This document shows positions 8,932-16,785 of a stretch of 64,000 nucleotides of DNA, in pieces. How positions within the stretch are numbered: position 1 is the stretch's first letter; each line of letters starts with the position of its first letter. The notes under the pieces are model-generated. The model had not been told where the DNA came from, made no database searches, and worked only from the letters and a program-made list of their open reading frames with translations. Position numbers and translations under genes: made by a program. Origin of the DNA: an uncultured Candidatus Melainabacteria bacterium (GTDB lineage Bacteria; Cyanobacteriota; Vampirovibrionia; Gastranaerophilales; Gastranaerophilaceae); the NCBI GenBank assembly GCA_934667125.1, contig CAKULF010000001.1, positions 124,001 to 188,000 of the forward strand, in the 5' to 3' direction.

Positions 8932-9453
8932 ATGAACAAAATTATAGTTATTTCAGGTAAACAATACAGCGGAAAAGACACATTTGCAGCTGTTTTATTG
9001 AATATTTTAAAAGATTACAGACGAATTGGCATAGGCGATGCTATTAAAATTGAATACGCAAAAACCAAGGGTTTGACGCTTGATGAAGTTATCAATAATA
9101 AACATTTATACAGAAATGATTTAATCGCTTTAGGTAACCACGGTCGAGCAATTAGCCCAGTTTATTGGCTAAACAATCTTTCAAATATGGATAAAATCAT
9201 TGTTCCTGATATTAGAATGCAATTTGAAGCTGATTATTTTAAAAATAAGGGTGCGTTTTTAATCAGAGTTAATTCTACCCTTGAAAATCGCCAAAAACGA
9301 GGAATAATCACAAATATTGATGATGAAACAGAAACTCAATTGGATAATTATAATAATTGGAATTGCATAATTGATAACGATTTTGATATGGAATATTTAA
9401 AAAATAAAGCCATTGAAGTTGTTAGAATTTTCAATGACTTTATTAAGGATTAA
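8932..9453 (+). CDS. P-loop nucleotide/phosphate kinase resembling animal-type phosphomevalonate kinase and phage dNMP kinases
   Basis: 173 residues with Walker A SGKQYSGKDT (G9 to T17). The order of motifs, SGK-x-x-SGKD, then a GD-x-IK-x-EYAK-x-x-GL stretch, YRNDLIALGN, PDIRMQFEADYF, and a C-terminal NWNCIIDND, matches the layout of the animal-type phosphomevalonate kinase family and also of phage deoxynucleoside monophosphate kinases. Since this window carries MEP-pathway genes (ispE, ispH), a mevalonate role is unlikely; a dNMP or dephospho-CoA-like substrate is more plausible. The lid arginines sit in LENRQKRGI. It follows the preceding gene by 24 bp but has its own -10 box. Confidence 0.65.
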   Translation: MNKIIVISGKQYSGKDTFAAVLLNILKDYRRIGIGDAIKIEYAKTKGLTLDEVINNKHLYRNDLIALGNHGRAISPVYWLNNLSNMDKIIVPDIRMQFEADYFKNKGAFLIRVNSTLENRQKRGIITNIDDETETQLDNYNNWNCIIDNDFDMEYLKNKAIEVVRIFNDFIKD

Positions 9454-9466
9454 ACTTTATTTAAAA

Positions 9467-9985
9467 TTAGTTACCGAATTTTATTGCTGAATTTTGAACA
9501 TCAGTTCCGATTTGTTGATCTACGCTTTCCATTTCTTTTTGAACTGATTGAAGAATTGATTCGATTTCAGTTTGTTCTTCGTCTAATTTAGTTTCTTTAT
9601 CTGTTGCTTCAGCTTCAACTTCTTCTTTGATTGTATCGATATAATCTTCGATTGCTGCTTTGTCTTCTTCATATTTTTCTTTAGCAGCTTGGTAATCCAT
9701 TTGCATTAAGTTCAATTCATTGTTGCTAGAGCTTGAACTGCTATCATCTTCATCAGAAGAATATTTATTTCTTAAATAATCTTGATATTCATCTTTTGCT
9801 GTTTGATATTCATCTTTTACAGGAGCAAACAATGAAGCTTGTTGAACTTTTAGACTTGATAAATCGTAAGATTTTTGTCTTTCAAGAGAACGACGTTGCA
9901 TTGACAATGTCAAATCTTGAAATTCATAAGAATTCATTTGTGCTCTAAGAGTTTGTTTTCTTAATGTTAATGTAACCCAGCCCAT
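9467..9985 (-). CDS. Coiled-coil protein, MGWVTLTLRKQ family, copy 1
   Basis: 172 residues, unknown function. It begins MGWVTLTLRKQ and ends IKFGN, the same opening and closing as the 161-residue protein at 38607-39092, so the two are paralogues. Between these ends it is almost wholly helical and charged, with long heptad-like stretches (about 60-165), broken by a Ser/Asp-rich linker near 78-90. No signal peptide or membrane segment is seen; the conserved, hydrophobic N-terminal 10 residues could be an export or assembly signal, which is inference. A long AT-rich leader precedes it, with a loose copy of the window's shared upstream motif. Real gene: strong conservation with its paralogue. Confidence 0.75.
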   Translation of the reverse strand: MGWVTLTLRKQTLRAQMNSYEFQDLTLSMQRRSLERQKSYDLSSLKVQQASLFAPVKDEYQTAKDEYQDYLRNKYSSDEDDSSSSSSNNELNLMQMDYQAAKEKYEEDKAAIEDYIDTIKEEVEAEATDKETKLDEEQTEIESILQSVQKEMESVDQQIGTDVQNSAIKFGN

Positions 9986-10038
9986 TTTGAATACCCTTTT
10001 GTTGTGCTTACGTTTTATCGACCTTTTTGCTTTACATA

Positions 10039-10067
10039 TATATAAAGTATATATCGATTATATAATT
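10039..10067 (-). promoter_or_regulatory. Loose copy of the CAATTT-N11-ATACTTTA upstream motif
   Basis: ATACTTTA is present on the minus strand (TAAAGTAT on plus, about 10043-10050); at the position 11 nt upstream the match to CAATTTT is partial (AAATTAT). A TATAAT (10057-10062, minus) falls in the spacer. Weakest of the five copies. Confidence 0.35.
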
Positions 10068-10100
10068 TCAGTTTTGCTTAAAATGTTTACAAAAGTTTAC

Positions 10101-10106
10101 ATTATA
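10101..10106 (-). promoter_or_regulatory. Extended -10 box upstream of coiled-coil copy 1
   Basis: Minus strand reads TGCTATAAT, a TG-extended perfect -10. Just downstream is the direct repeat GTAAAC-TTTT-GTAAAC (10085-10100). A start here would give a leader of about 110 nt. Confidence 0.45.
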
Positions 10107-10147
10107 GCAATTTAAAACTATAACTGGATTACGGGGGTATACATTAA

Positions 10148-11014
10148 TTATTCTTCATAAAAATTATTTGTAATTAAATTTATATATTCAACCATGTGCG
10201 TAAAATATTCTAAATCGCACTCGCCGTTGATTATAATATCGCAATTTTTCATATTTGGAATTAAATATTTTTGACCCGCTGAAACAATGTAATCCCAATG
10301 TTTAAGGGCATTTAATTCATCTTGATTGCGAAGTTTTGCTCTATTTAAAAATCTGTTTTTACGTTCATTTTCATCTAAATCGATATATACTTTTATATCA
10401 AAAATGTCTTGAACTTTGTCATATATTGAGCACATTCCCTCAACAATAATAATTTTTCTGGATTTAACAGGAATAGATTTAGCTTTGGAAACACCCGTCC
10501 CGTTAACCAAATACTCAGGCGACATAATATCTTCGCCACTTTGAAGTTTTAAAATATCTTCTCTTAACAAATCAAGATAAAAATTTTGAGGAGCGTCAAC
10601 ATCATAACCTGCGTCCCTTAATGCGTCAAAATTGCCATATTGCTTAATTAACGTTGAAATATCGTTAAAATAATTATCAGCTGTTAGAATTGTAATTGGC
10701 AAGTTTAATTCTTCAATACATCTTGAGATTTGCTTGCATATTGTTGATTTACCGCTTGCGCTTTGACCGCTTAGGGCGATTAAAATCTTATCATTTGGAC
10801 GATTAATCAATCTGTTAGTGAAGTTTTCCAAAAAATCGGGTTTGTATGAAATAATCATTTGTTTTTCGGATTTTTTATCATGATTGATTATTTGTTTAAA
10901 CTTAGTTTGAAGATAAAACGCAAGTAAAGAGCGCCCTGTGCGAGTTTGACAGTTGGGCTTTTGAATTTTGTCTTTAGTTTGGTTTTCTAATAAATTTTTT
11001 ACAAGTGCATCCAT
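10148..11014 (-). CDS. Uridine kinase-like P-loop protein, copy 1
   Basis: 288 residues of the phosphoribulokinase/uridine kinase superfamily. Walker A is GQSASGKST (83-91); TADNYFND around 115-122 matches the DDFY-like substrate motif; KIIIVEGMCSIYD is the Walker B-type strand; RFLNRAKLRN forms the lid. An extra N-terminal segment of about 75 residues precedes the kinase fold. It shares domain order with the protein at 21274-22125, with which it is paralogous. It lies 18 bp after rnpA on the same strand and may be read from rpmH; a TATATT also ends 6 nt before its ATG. Likely phosphorylates a nucleoside or a related small molecule; the substrate is not decidable. Confidence 0.7.
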   Translation of the reverse strand: MDALVKNLLENQTKDKIQKPNCQTRTGRSLLAFYLQTKFKQIINHDKKSEKQMIISYKPDFLENFTNRLINRPNDKILIALSGQSASGKSTICKQISRCIEELNLPITILTADNYFNDISTLIKQYGNFDALRDAGYDVDAPQNFYLDLLREDILKLQSGEDIMSPEYLVNGTGVSKAKSIPVKSRKIIIVEGMCSIYDKVQDIFDIKVYIDLDENERKNRFLNRAKLRNQDELNALKHWDYIVSAGQKYLIPNMKNCDIIINGECDLEYFTHMVEYINLITNNFYEE

Positions 11015-11032
11015 TGTGATAATATAAATCTT

Positions 11033-11404
11033 CTAAATATTTTTATTTGCTAACATATCAAATAATGTTAATATTATGTTACTTATTTCTTTATTTTCAA
11101 GTTCAATGATTTTTGGTTTAGCCGAAAGTATAAGGCTTTGATAGGCATTTAAGAGATTTAAGCTATCGTTATCCAAAAACATTTGTCTAACTTTTTCTCT
11201 CATTAACCTTTTTATTTTATTTCTCTTAACCGCACGTTTAGAAACTTTTTTAGATACAACAAAACCTACCCTGATGGGGCAGTTTTTGTCTAATTTATTC
11301 TTACCGGCATACAAAATCATATAGTCATTTGAAACAGTGTTTCGATTTTTATATGTAGCACTAAAAGCGCTTGAGCTTTTTAGTCTGTTTTCTTTCTTAA
11401 GCAC
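11033..11404 (-). CDS. rnpA: Ribonuclease P protein component
   Basis: Protein subunit of RNase P, which trims the 5' leader of tRNA precursors. The RNR signature is [10 protein letters not shown] at 61-70, preceded by [14 protein letters not shown]. 123 residues is normal. The start is GTG at 11404, and the gene overlaps the end of rpmH by 8 bp, so translation is probably coupled. The usual next neighbours yidD and yidC are absent; a uridine-kinase-like gene follows instead. Confidence 0.93.
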   Translation of the reverse strand: MLKKENRLKSSSAFSATYKNRNTVSNDYMILYAGKNKLDKNCPIRVGFVVSKKVSKRAVKRNKIKRLMREKVRQMFLDNDSLNLLNAYQSLILSAKPKIIELENKEISNIILTLFDMLANKNI

Positions 11405-11549
11405 GGTTTTTAGCAGTTATAGCAACACTATGACGACCTTTAGAACGTCTTGCATTAATTACACATCTACCGTTTTTAGTAGCCATTCTTGCTCTAAAAC
11501 CGCTAACATTTTGTCTTTTTCTTTTTGTACCTTCTAATGTACGGCGCAT
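11397..11549 (-). CDS. rpmH: 50S ribosomal protein L34
   Basis: A 50-residue protein starting [18 protein letters not shown], with the family pattern RxRM-x-T-x-x-GR and then [10 protein letters not shown]. It is slightly longer than most L34 proteins because of a basic tail ending AKNRA. ATG at 11549 with an AAAGGAG site. It forms the classic rpmH-rnpA pair, with the rnpA GTG embedded in its last codons. A promoter with TTGACA at 11639-11644 lies upstream. Confidence 0.95.
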   Translation of the reverse strand: MRRTLEGTKRKRQNVSGFRARMATKNGRCVINARRSKGRHSVAITAKNRA

Positions 11550-11589
11550 TTTATATTCTCCTTTGTGAATTTATATTTTTAATTTATAA

Positions 11590-11644
11590 TTGACATAAAT
11601 ATGTCAGTATATTCTATACTATATTAGACAAAACGAGGTGTCAA
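11590..11644. promoter_or_regulatory. Overlapping divergent promoters of rpmH and proC with a palindrome
   Basis: Minus strand: TTGACA at 11639-11644, with TATAGT 15 nt or TAGTAT 17 nt downstream, pointing to rpmH. Plus strand: TTGACA at 11590-11595 with TATACT at 11615-11620 (19-nt spacer), pointing to proC. The perfect palindrome TGACATA-AA-TATGTCA (11591-11606) covers the proC -35 and could be an operator. Confidence 0.5.
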
Positions 11645-11648
11645 GGAA

Positions 11649-12476
11649 ATGAAGACTTTAAGTAAAGAAGATTTAAAATTTAATAAAAAATTAGGCTTTA
11701 TCGGTTGCGGAAAAATGGCTAGTGCAATAGCTTCAGGGATATATAAAAGCTGTTCTTTCGAGCCAAAAAATATATATTTATTTGATATCAATGAAAATCA
11801 AAAAGAAAAATTAGCCAATGAATTTAATTTTAATACAACAAAATCTATCGAAGAACTGGTTAATACTGTTGACGTTATTTTTCTTGCGGTTAAGCCGTTT
11901 GTGGTTGATGATGTTTTAGCTGAAATTCAAAAAAATTACAAAAATCAGCTTATTTTGTCAATTTTAGCAGGTGTGAAAATTGAAAAATATAAAAAATATT
12001 TAAAAAATTCAAAAGTTATCAGAATTATGCCAAACACTCCGGCTCTTGTAAAGTCAGGCATGAGCGCAATTTGTCCTGATGAAGTTGTTGATAGTAATGA
12101 TATTGATATAGCTAAAAAAATTATGTCAGGCTGCGGAAAAATTTTATTAACATCTGAAGAAAAAATTGATGTAATAACTGCTCTATCAGGCTCAGGACCT
12201 GCTTTTTACTATAAAATTATAGAACTTATGGCAAAAAGTGCGCAAAAGCTTGGGCTAAACAAAGATGAAGCTTTGCTATTATCAACCCAAACTGCTCTTG
12301 GAAGCGCCAAAATGATATTTGAAAATAATTTTGATATATCAACCCTAATCACAAACGTTACAACCCCAGGGGGCTGTACCGCAGTTGGCAATGAGGTTTT
12401 AATTAATTCCGATATTGATAAAATTTTTGATAAATTAATAAAAGATACTATGCAAAAAGCAATCGAGTTGGGTTAA
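11649..12476 (+). CDS. proC: Pyrroline-5-carboxylate reductase
   Basis: Last step of proline synthesis: reduces pyrroline-5-carboxylate with NAD(P)H. The Rossmann motif GFIGCGKMASAI lies near residues 15-26; the proC signature is in the C-terminal helical dimer domain (ALSGSGPAFYYKIIELM, then TTPGGCTAVGNEVL, the latter close to the usual SPGGTT-x-x-G pattern with Cys for Thr). 275 residues is normal. The start ATG follows an AAGGAA site. uvrB begins 9 bp after its stop, so the two may be cotranscribed. Confidence 0.94.
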   Translation: MKTLSKEDLKFNKKLGFIGCGKMASAIASGIYKSCSFEPKNIYLFDINENQKEKLANEFNFNTTKSIEELVNTVDVIFLAVKPFVVDDVLAEIQKNYKNQLILSILAGVKIEKYKKYLKNSKVIRIMPNTPALVKSGMSAICPDEVVDSNDIDIAKKIMSGCGKILLTSEEKIDVITALSGSGPAFYYKIIELMAKSAQKLGLNKDEALLLSTQTALGSAKMIFENNFDISTLITNVTTPGGCTAVGNEVLINSDIDKIFDKLIKDTMQKAIELG

Positions 12477-12485
12477 GATTTTATT

Positions 12486-14489
12486 ATGAAACAAAATTTA
12501 TTCAAAATAAACTCTACAATGACACCCTCGGGCGACCAGCCAAAAGCAATTAAACAGCTGACGGATGGAATTAGAGAGGGAATAAATTCGCAAACCTTGC
12601 TTGGTGTGACGGGTTCAGGAAAAACTTTTACAATAGCAAATGTTATTCAAAATGTTCAAAAACCAACTCTTGTTATTGCGCACAACAAAACCCTTGCGGC
12701 ACAACTATATAACGAATTCAAGGAGCTTTTTCCAAATAATGCCGTTGAATATTTCATAAGTTATTACGATTATTATCAACCCGAAGCCTATATCCCCAGA
12801 ACCGACACCTACATTGAAAAATCAGCTTCAATCAATGATGAAATTGATAGACTTCGCCACAACACAACAAGAAGCTTATATGAACGAAACGATGTTATAG
12901 TTGTTGCTTCGGTTAGTTGCATATATGGTTTAGGATTGCCTGAAAACTATTTTAAAGGCACGGTCAGCCTTGTTGTCGGTCAAGAATTAAACAGAAAAGA
13001 CCTGCTGACCTATTTAACAGGTGTTCGCTACGAAAGAAACGACGTTGAATTAAAACGCTCAACATTTAGAGCAAGAGGTGATGTTGTTGAAATTATGCCA
13101 AGTTACGAAAAAATAATCAATAGAATTTCGTTTTTTGGCGATGAAATTGAAAGTATTACAAGAATTGACTATTTGACGGGCGAAATTTTGGATAAACCTT
13201 CCGAAATAGTGATATATCCTGCTGTGCATTATCTTTCGTATGATGAAAATGTTGAAGAAACTTGCGATTTAATTAGAAAAGAATTAAACGACAGGTTGGT
13301 TGAACTTAAAAACGAAAATAAAATCGTTGAAGCCCAAAGACTCGCTCAAAGAGTGAATTACGACATTGAAATGATAAAAGAAATGGGCTATTGCTCGGGA
13401 ATTGAAAATTATTCAAGAATTATTGAAAGAAGAATGCCAAACACACCGCCAGCAACGCTTTTAGACTATTTTAACGACAATTTTTTAGTTGTGGTTGATG
13501 AATCGCACGTAACTATTCCGCAACTTAGAGGGATGTATTTTGGGGACAAAGCAAGAAAAGAAGTTCTTGTCGATTATGGTTTCAGATTGCCTTGCGCAAA
13601 GGATAACCGCCCTTTAACTTTTGAAGAATTTTACAATAAAATTGAAGATAAAAACGGTCAAAAGATTTATATTTCGGCAACACCAGCCGAATTTGAGAAA
13701 AAAGAAAGCGCTCAAATAGTTGAACAAATCATCCGCCCGACAGGTCTCTTAGATCCAAATATAGAAGTTCGCCCAACCCTTAATCAGGTTGAAAACCTTA
13801 TGCTGGAAACAAAACGAGTTATAGAAAATAAAGAAAGAATTCTTGTTACAACTCTAACTAAAAAAATGGCGGAAGAATTATCTACTTATTTATCAAACCA
13901 AGGTTTAAGAGTTCGTTATTTGCACAGCGAAGTTAAATCCCTTGAAAGAGTAGAAATATTAAGGGATTTAAGGCTTGGCGAATTTGATATTTTGGTTGGC
14001 GTTAATCTATTAAGAGAGGGTCTTGATATTCCCGAAGTTTCGCTTGTAGCAATAATGGACGCCGATAAAGAGGGCTTTTTAAGATGTGAAACATCTTTAA
14101 TTCAAACAATTGGAAGAAGCGCAAGAAACGCTAACGGAAAAGTAATCATGTATGCGGATAAAATGACAGATTCTATGCAAGTTGCTATTGATGAAACCAA
14201 AAGGCGCCGCACAATCCAAATTGAATACAATAAAGAACACAATATCACACCAAAAACAATTAAAAAGAAAATTGAAAATAATTTGTTGTCGCTTGTTCAA
14301 AGCTATCGAAACCCTGAGGATATTATTGCCGAGCAGCTTGTTGAAACGAATACAACAATTAAAGATATTCCAAAATTGATTAAAAAACTTGAAAAAGAAA
14401 TGGAAAAAGCAGCAAAAAATCTTGATTTTGAAAAGGCTATTCAATTGAGGGATGAGGTTAAGAAATTAAAGAGTATTGTTGAAGAATAG
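12486..14489 (+). CDS. uvrB: Excinuclease ABC subunit B
   Basis: DNA damage-recognition helicase of nucleotide excision repair; it loads with UvrA and recruits UvrC. Walker A GVTGSGKT at 40-47; the beta-hairpin region [20 protein letters not shown] near 94-113; DESH box ([11 protein letters not shown]) near 338; helicase motifs [11 protein letters not shown] near 540; and a C-terminal UVR domain ([18 protein letters not shown]) that contacts UvrC. 667 residues, full length. It follows proC by 9 bp. Confidence 0.97.
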   Translation: MKQNLFKINSTMTPSGDQPKAIKQLTDGIREGINSQTLLGVTGSGKTFTIANVIQNVQKPTLVIAHNKTLAAQLYNEFKELFPNNAVEYFISYYDYYQPEAYIPRTDTYIEKSASINDEIDRLRHNTTRSLYERNDVIVVASVSCIYGLGLPENYFKGTVSLVVGQELNRKDLLTYLTGVRYERNDVELKRSTFRARGDVVEIMPSYEKIINRISFFGDEIESITRIDYLTGEILDKPSEIVIYPAVHYLSYDENVEETCDLIRKELNDRLVELKNENKIVEAQRLAQRVNYDIEMIKEMGYCSGIENYSRIIERRMPNTPPATLLDYFNDNFLVVVDESHVTIPQLRGMYFGDKARKEVLVDYGFRLPCAKDNRPLTFEEFYNKIEDKNGQKIYISATPAEFEKKESAQIVEQIIRPTGLLDPNIEVRPTLNQVENLMLETKRVIENKERILVTTLTKKMAEELSTYLSNQGLRVRYLHSEVKSLERVEILRDLRLGEFDILVGVNLLREGLDIPEVSLVAIMDADKEGFLRCETSLIQTIGRSARNANGKVIMYADKMTDSMQVAIDETKRRRTIQIEYNKEHNITPKTIKKKIENNLLSLVQSYRNPEDIIAEQLVETNTTIKDIPKLIKKLEKEMEKAAKNLDFEKAIQLRDEVKKLKSIVEE

Positions 14490-14492
14490 CTG

Positions 14493-14518
14493 TCGCAAGT
14501 ATTTTACTACGCACAGCA
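14493..14518. repeat. 26-nt dispersed repeat, copy A
   Basis: Sequence TCGCAAGTATTTTACT then one base then CGCACAGCA. It recurs at 57366-57391 with a single mismatch. It sits directly after the uvrB stop, between convergent genes. This copy contains the inner pairing AGTA-TTT-TACT. Confidence 0.7.
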
Positions 14519-14524
14519 AATACA

Positions 14525-14905
14525 CTAATTGAACGGATTTTGCTTATCCAATTCTTCCTTAATCTTCTTATATTTCATATATTTAGCCTTAATCATCTTT
14601 GCAAGCTTATCTTCAAACTCTTTTTGCATTTTCTTTTCAGCTTCAATAATCTTGGTTTGGATTTTCACCATTCCGATTTTTACGTAGTCTTCGTTTTTAA
14701 AACTTCTTCTAACTTTTTCGACGTCAAATTGCCCTTTTTCAACAACTTTAAACAATTCATCCAACTCATCTTCATCAAAATGATATTGCTTTTTAATTCT
14801 CTCACGAGCTTGCGCAATTTTAGCCTGACGAGCAAAAATAACCTCGTTAAAGCCGTCTTTATCATCCGGATCAAAATATTTTTCGACAAATTTGTTAAAT
14901 TCCAT
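14525..14905 (-). CDS. Hypothetical charged helical protein
   Basis: 126 residues, unrecognised. It is rich in Lys and Glu, predicted helical throughout, with a likely coiled coil over the second half (about 70-120, many KI/EK heptads) and no signal peptide or membrane segment. It lies 18 bp downstream of nothing on its own strand except the radical SAM gene's start region: it is the last gene before uvrB's convergent end, starting at an ATG behind a CAGG-type site, and the radical SAM gene ends 18 bp upstream, so the two are probably cotranscribed. Function unknown. Confidence 0.6.
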   Translation of the reverse strand: MEFNKFVEKYFDPDDKDGFNEVIFARQAKIAQARERIKKQYHFDEDELDELFKVVEKGQFDVEKVRRSFKNEDYVKIGMVKIQTKIIEAEKKMQKEFEDKLAKMIKAKYMKYKKIKEELDKQNPFN

Positions 14906-14923
14906 TTTTTATACCTGAACAAT

Positions 14924-16723
14924 CTATAGTTTATAATTTGCTACGTTTTTCGTACCATACTTACATAAATATAATAATATAATTTCACGACTAAGTAAAT
15001 GGAAAGATAAAGCATTTCCATAAGCTTCTTGAGCTCTTTTAGTACATAAATTAATTATATCATTCAATTTTTCTTTGCTCATTCCAATAGCGTTATATTC
15101 ATAAGTTGGCGAAAACTCGGACACTTGATGGGTTTTGCCTACTACGCCATATTTTTCAGGCGCTTCACGCAACTTTGTATGTTTTCCCATCGTAAAAACG
15201 CTTTTACCGTAACAATGAATTATATCGGTATGAGAAAAAATTTCATCCATTGTCATAAGAGCGTCTTGCTCAGTTTCAGCAGGAAAACCAAAGAATATGA
15301 AAGCAAAATTAAATATTCCCGCTTTATCGGCACGGGATAGAATTTCAAGACGTTTATCAACATCAATTCCTTTATTTATAAGCTCCATAATTCTTTTAGA
15401 GCCTGATTCATAACCCCAAAGAACCATTCTAAGTCCTGCTTTATGCGCTAAATCAAGAATTTCTTGGCTAAATTCGTTTTCAAGACGAGCATCGCAGAAA
15501 AATTCAACATTCAAATTTTCCTCAATAAACTTTTTGCTCATCTCTTCTAAATATTTTGGACTTATCGCTTCATCAATAAATTCAAACTTAGTTATTCCGT
15601 ACTTTTCCTTAAATAGCTTGATTTCAGAAACCAATTTATCAATATTTTTTATGTTATAACACATTCCAAAATCATGGTCGCAAAAAGAACATTTTCTCCA
15701 ATAACAACCACGAGAAGCAGGAAACGGCATAACTATTTCAGGAACGAAATATTGTTTTAAATTATAACCGTCAAGACTCGGAGGTTTTAAATCGTTAAGC
15801 TTTTTAGGCTCAACTATAGGATTAGATTTAACCACCCCATCTTTAACATACATTAAATTTGGAACTTCTTCGATTTTAATTTTTCCATCAATATATTTTG
15901 CAAGCTCAATTACAGGGATTTCGCCCTCTTCAACCAATAAGCTATCGCAGAAAAGTTCAAAAAATTCAGGATATTTTTCAATTGAATCCGCTACTCTTCC
16001 AAAATGGTTTCCGCCAATATTAATATGCGCATTAGTTTCTTTTTTAAGCATATTAGCTAAAGTTAAACCTGCCACAATTTGGCTTGAAGCATTAATCGAA
16101 ATTCCAATATAATCTGCGTTTTTCGCTTTAATTTCTTCAATTTTAGTCTCAAAATATTCTTTAAAAATATTAGATTTTTCGTCAAAAACATAATATTTAA
16201 TCTTATCAAAATCCAAAGTTAAAAGTTGATTATTATATGAAATAAAATCTAATTTCGTTGGATAATAAGGCATTGAGCAGATTTCAAGCGCCGTTTTAAT
16301 AGTGTTTGTGGCGGAAGCGAACAGCTTAGGACTATAATAATATTTATCACTTTTCATGATTTCAACGGACTTATCAATGATAATGCTTGTTCTTAATAAA
16401 GAATCTTTCATATCGTTCAAAGTCATCTCTATCATTATTGATTTAGCTATTTCATTTTGCTCATCAAAAGTATAATCTTCAAATTTTTTATCTTTTTTAT
16501 AATATTTGCTAACATTTTCCTTTAGCTTGGGCAACATTTCCTTGGCTTTTTTAAGAGATTTAGATACATAATCAGACGTTAAGATTTTATTATAAAAATC
16601 AACGTTTAAATCCATAACTTCAGCGTCATAGCCAGTGCCATCGAACTGCCCCAATAATGTTGGAAGAGCAAAATGCGGACTAATCGGCATCCATTGTGGC
16701 GGAAATAATAATAGAGTTTTCAT
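14924..16723 (-). CDS. B12-binding-type radical SAM protein
   Basis: 599 residues. The N-terminal half looks like a cobalamin-binding domain (opening LLFPPQWMPISPHFALPTL; IGISINASSQIVAGLTLANML; HINIGGNHFG), the usual front part of class B radical SAM enzymes. The radical SAM cysteines are C340, C345 and C348 in GCYWRKCSFCD, with Cx4Cx2C spacing instead of the canonical Cx3Cx2C; I recall this GCYWxKCxFC form from several B12-radical SAM groups. The C-terminal barrel carries GLRMVLWGYESGS and FAFIFFGFPAETEQDA. It likely methylates or rearranges an unreactive carbon; the substrate is unknown. No RiPP precursor is evident nearby. Confidence 0.8.
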   Translation of the reverse strand: MKTLLLFPPQWMPISPHFALPTLLGQFDGTGYDAEVMDLNVDFYNKILTSDYVSKSLKKAKEMLPKLKENVSKYYKKDKKFEDYTFDEQNEIAKSIMIEMTLNDMKDSLLRTSIIIDKSVEIMKSDKYYYSPKLFASATNTIKTALEICSMPYYPTKLDFISYNNQLLTLDFDKIKYYVFDEKSNIFKEYFETKIEEIKAKNADYIGISINASSQIVAGLTLANMLKKETNAHINIGGNHFGRVADSIEKYPEFFELFCDSLLVEEGEIPVIELAKYIDGKIKIEEVPNLMYVKDGVVKSNPIVEPKKLNDLKPPSLDGYNLKQYFVPEIVMPFPASRGCYWRKCSFCDHDFGMCYNIKNIDKLVSEIKLFKEKYGITKFEFIDEAISPKYLEEMSKKFIEENLNVEFFCDARLENEFSQEILDLAHKAGLRMVLWGYESGSKRIMELINKGIDVDKRLEILSRADKAGIFNFAFIFFGFPAETEQDALMTMDEIFSHTDIIHCYGKSVFTMGKHTKLREAPEKYGVVGKTHQVSEFSPTYEYNAIGMSKEKLNDIINLCTKRAQEAYGNALSFHLLSREIILLYLCKYGTKNVANYKL

Positions 16724-16735
16724 ACTTTATCCTTT

Positions 16736-16771
16736 TTAAAAGCGATTCTACCATAGATAGAACCGCTTTTA
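16736..16771 (-). terminator. Terminator of the 696-residue coiled-coil gene
   Basis: On the minus strand an AAAAGCGGTTCTA stem pairs with TAGAATCGCTTTT (one wobble) around a 7-nt loop and runs into Ts, 15 bp after the stop codon. Confidence 0.75.
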
Positions 16772-16785
16772 ATCAACTTTATATA

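Noticed and set aside
10084..10101. TGTAAAC-TTTT-GTAAACA as a palindromic operator
   Set aside because: The two halves are direct repeats, not inverted ones; it is kept only as part of the promoter description.
14540..14929. 129-residue plus-strand frame opposite the charged helical protein
   Set aside because: Phe/Leu-rich mirror image of a Lys/Glu-rich gene; the minus-strand gene has the better start site and codon pattern.
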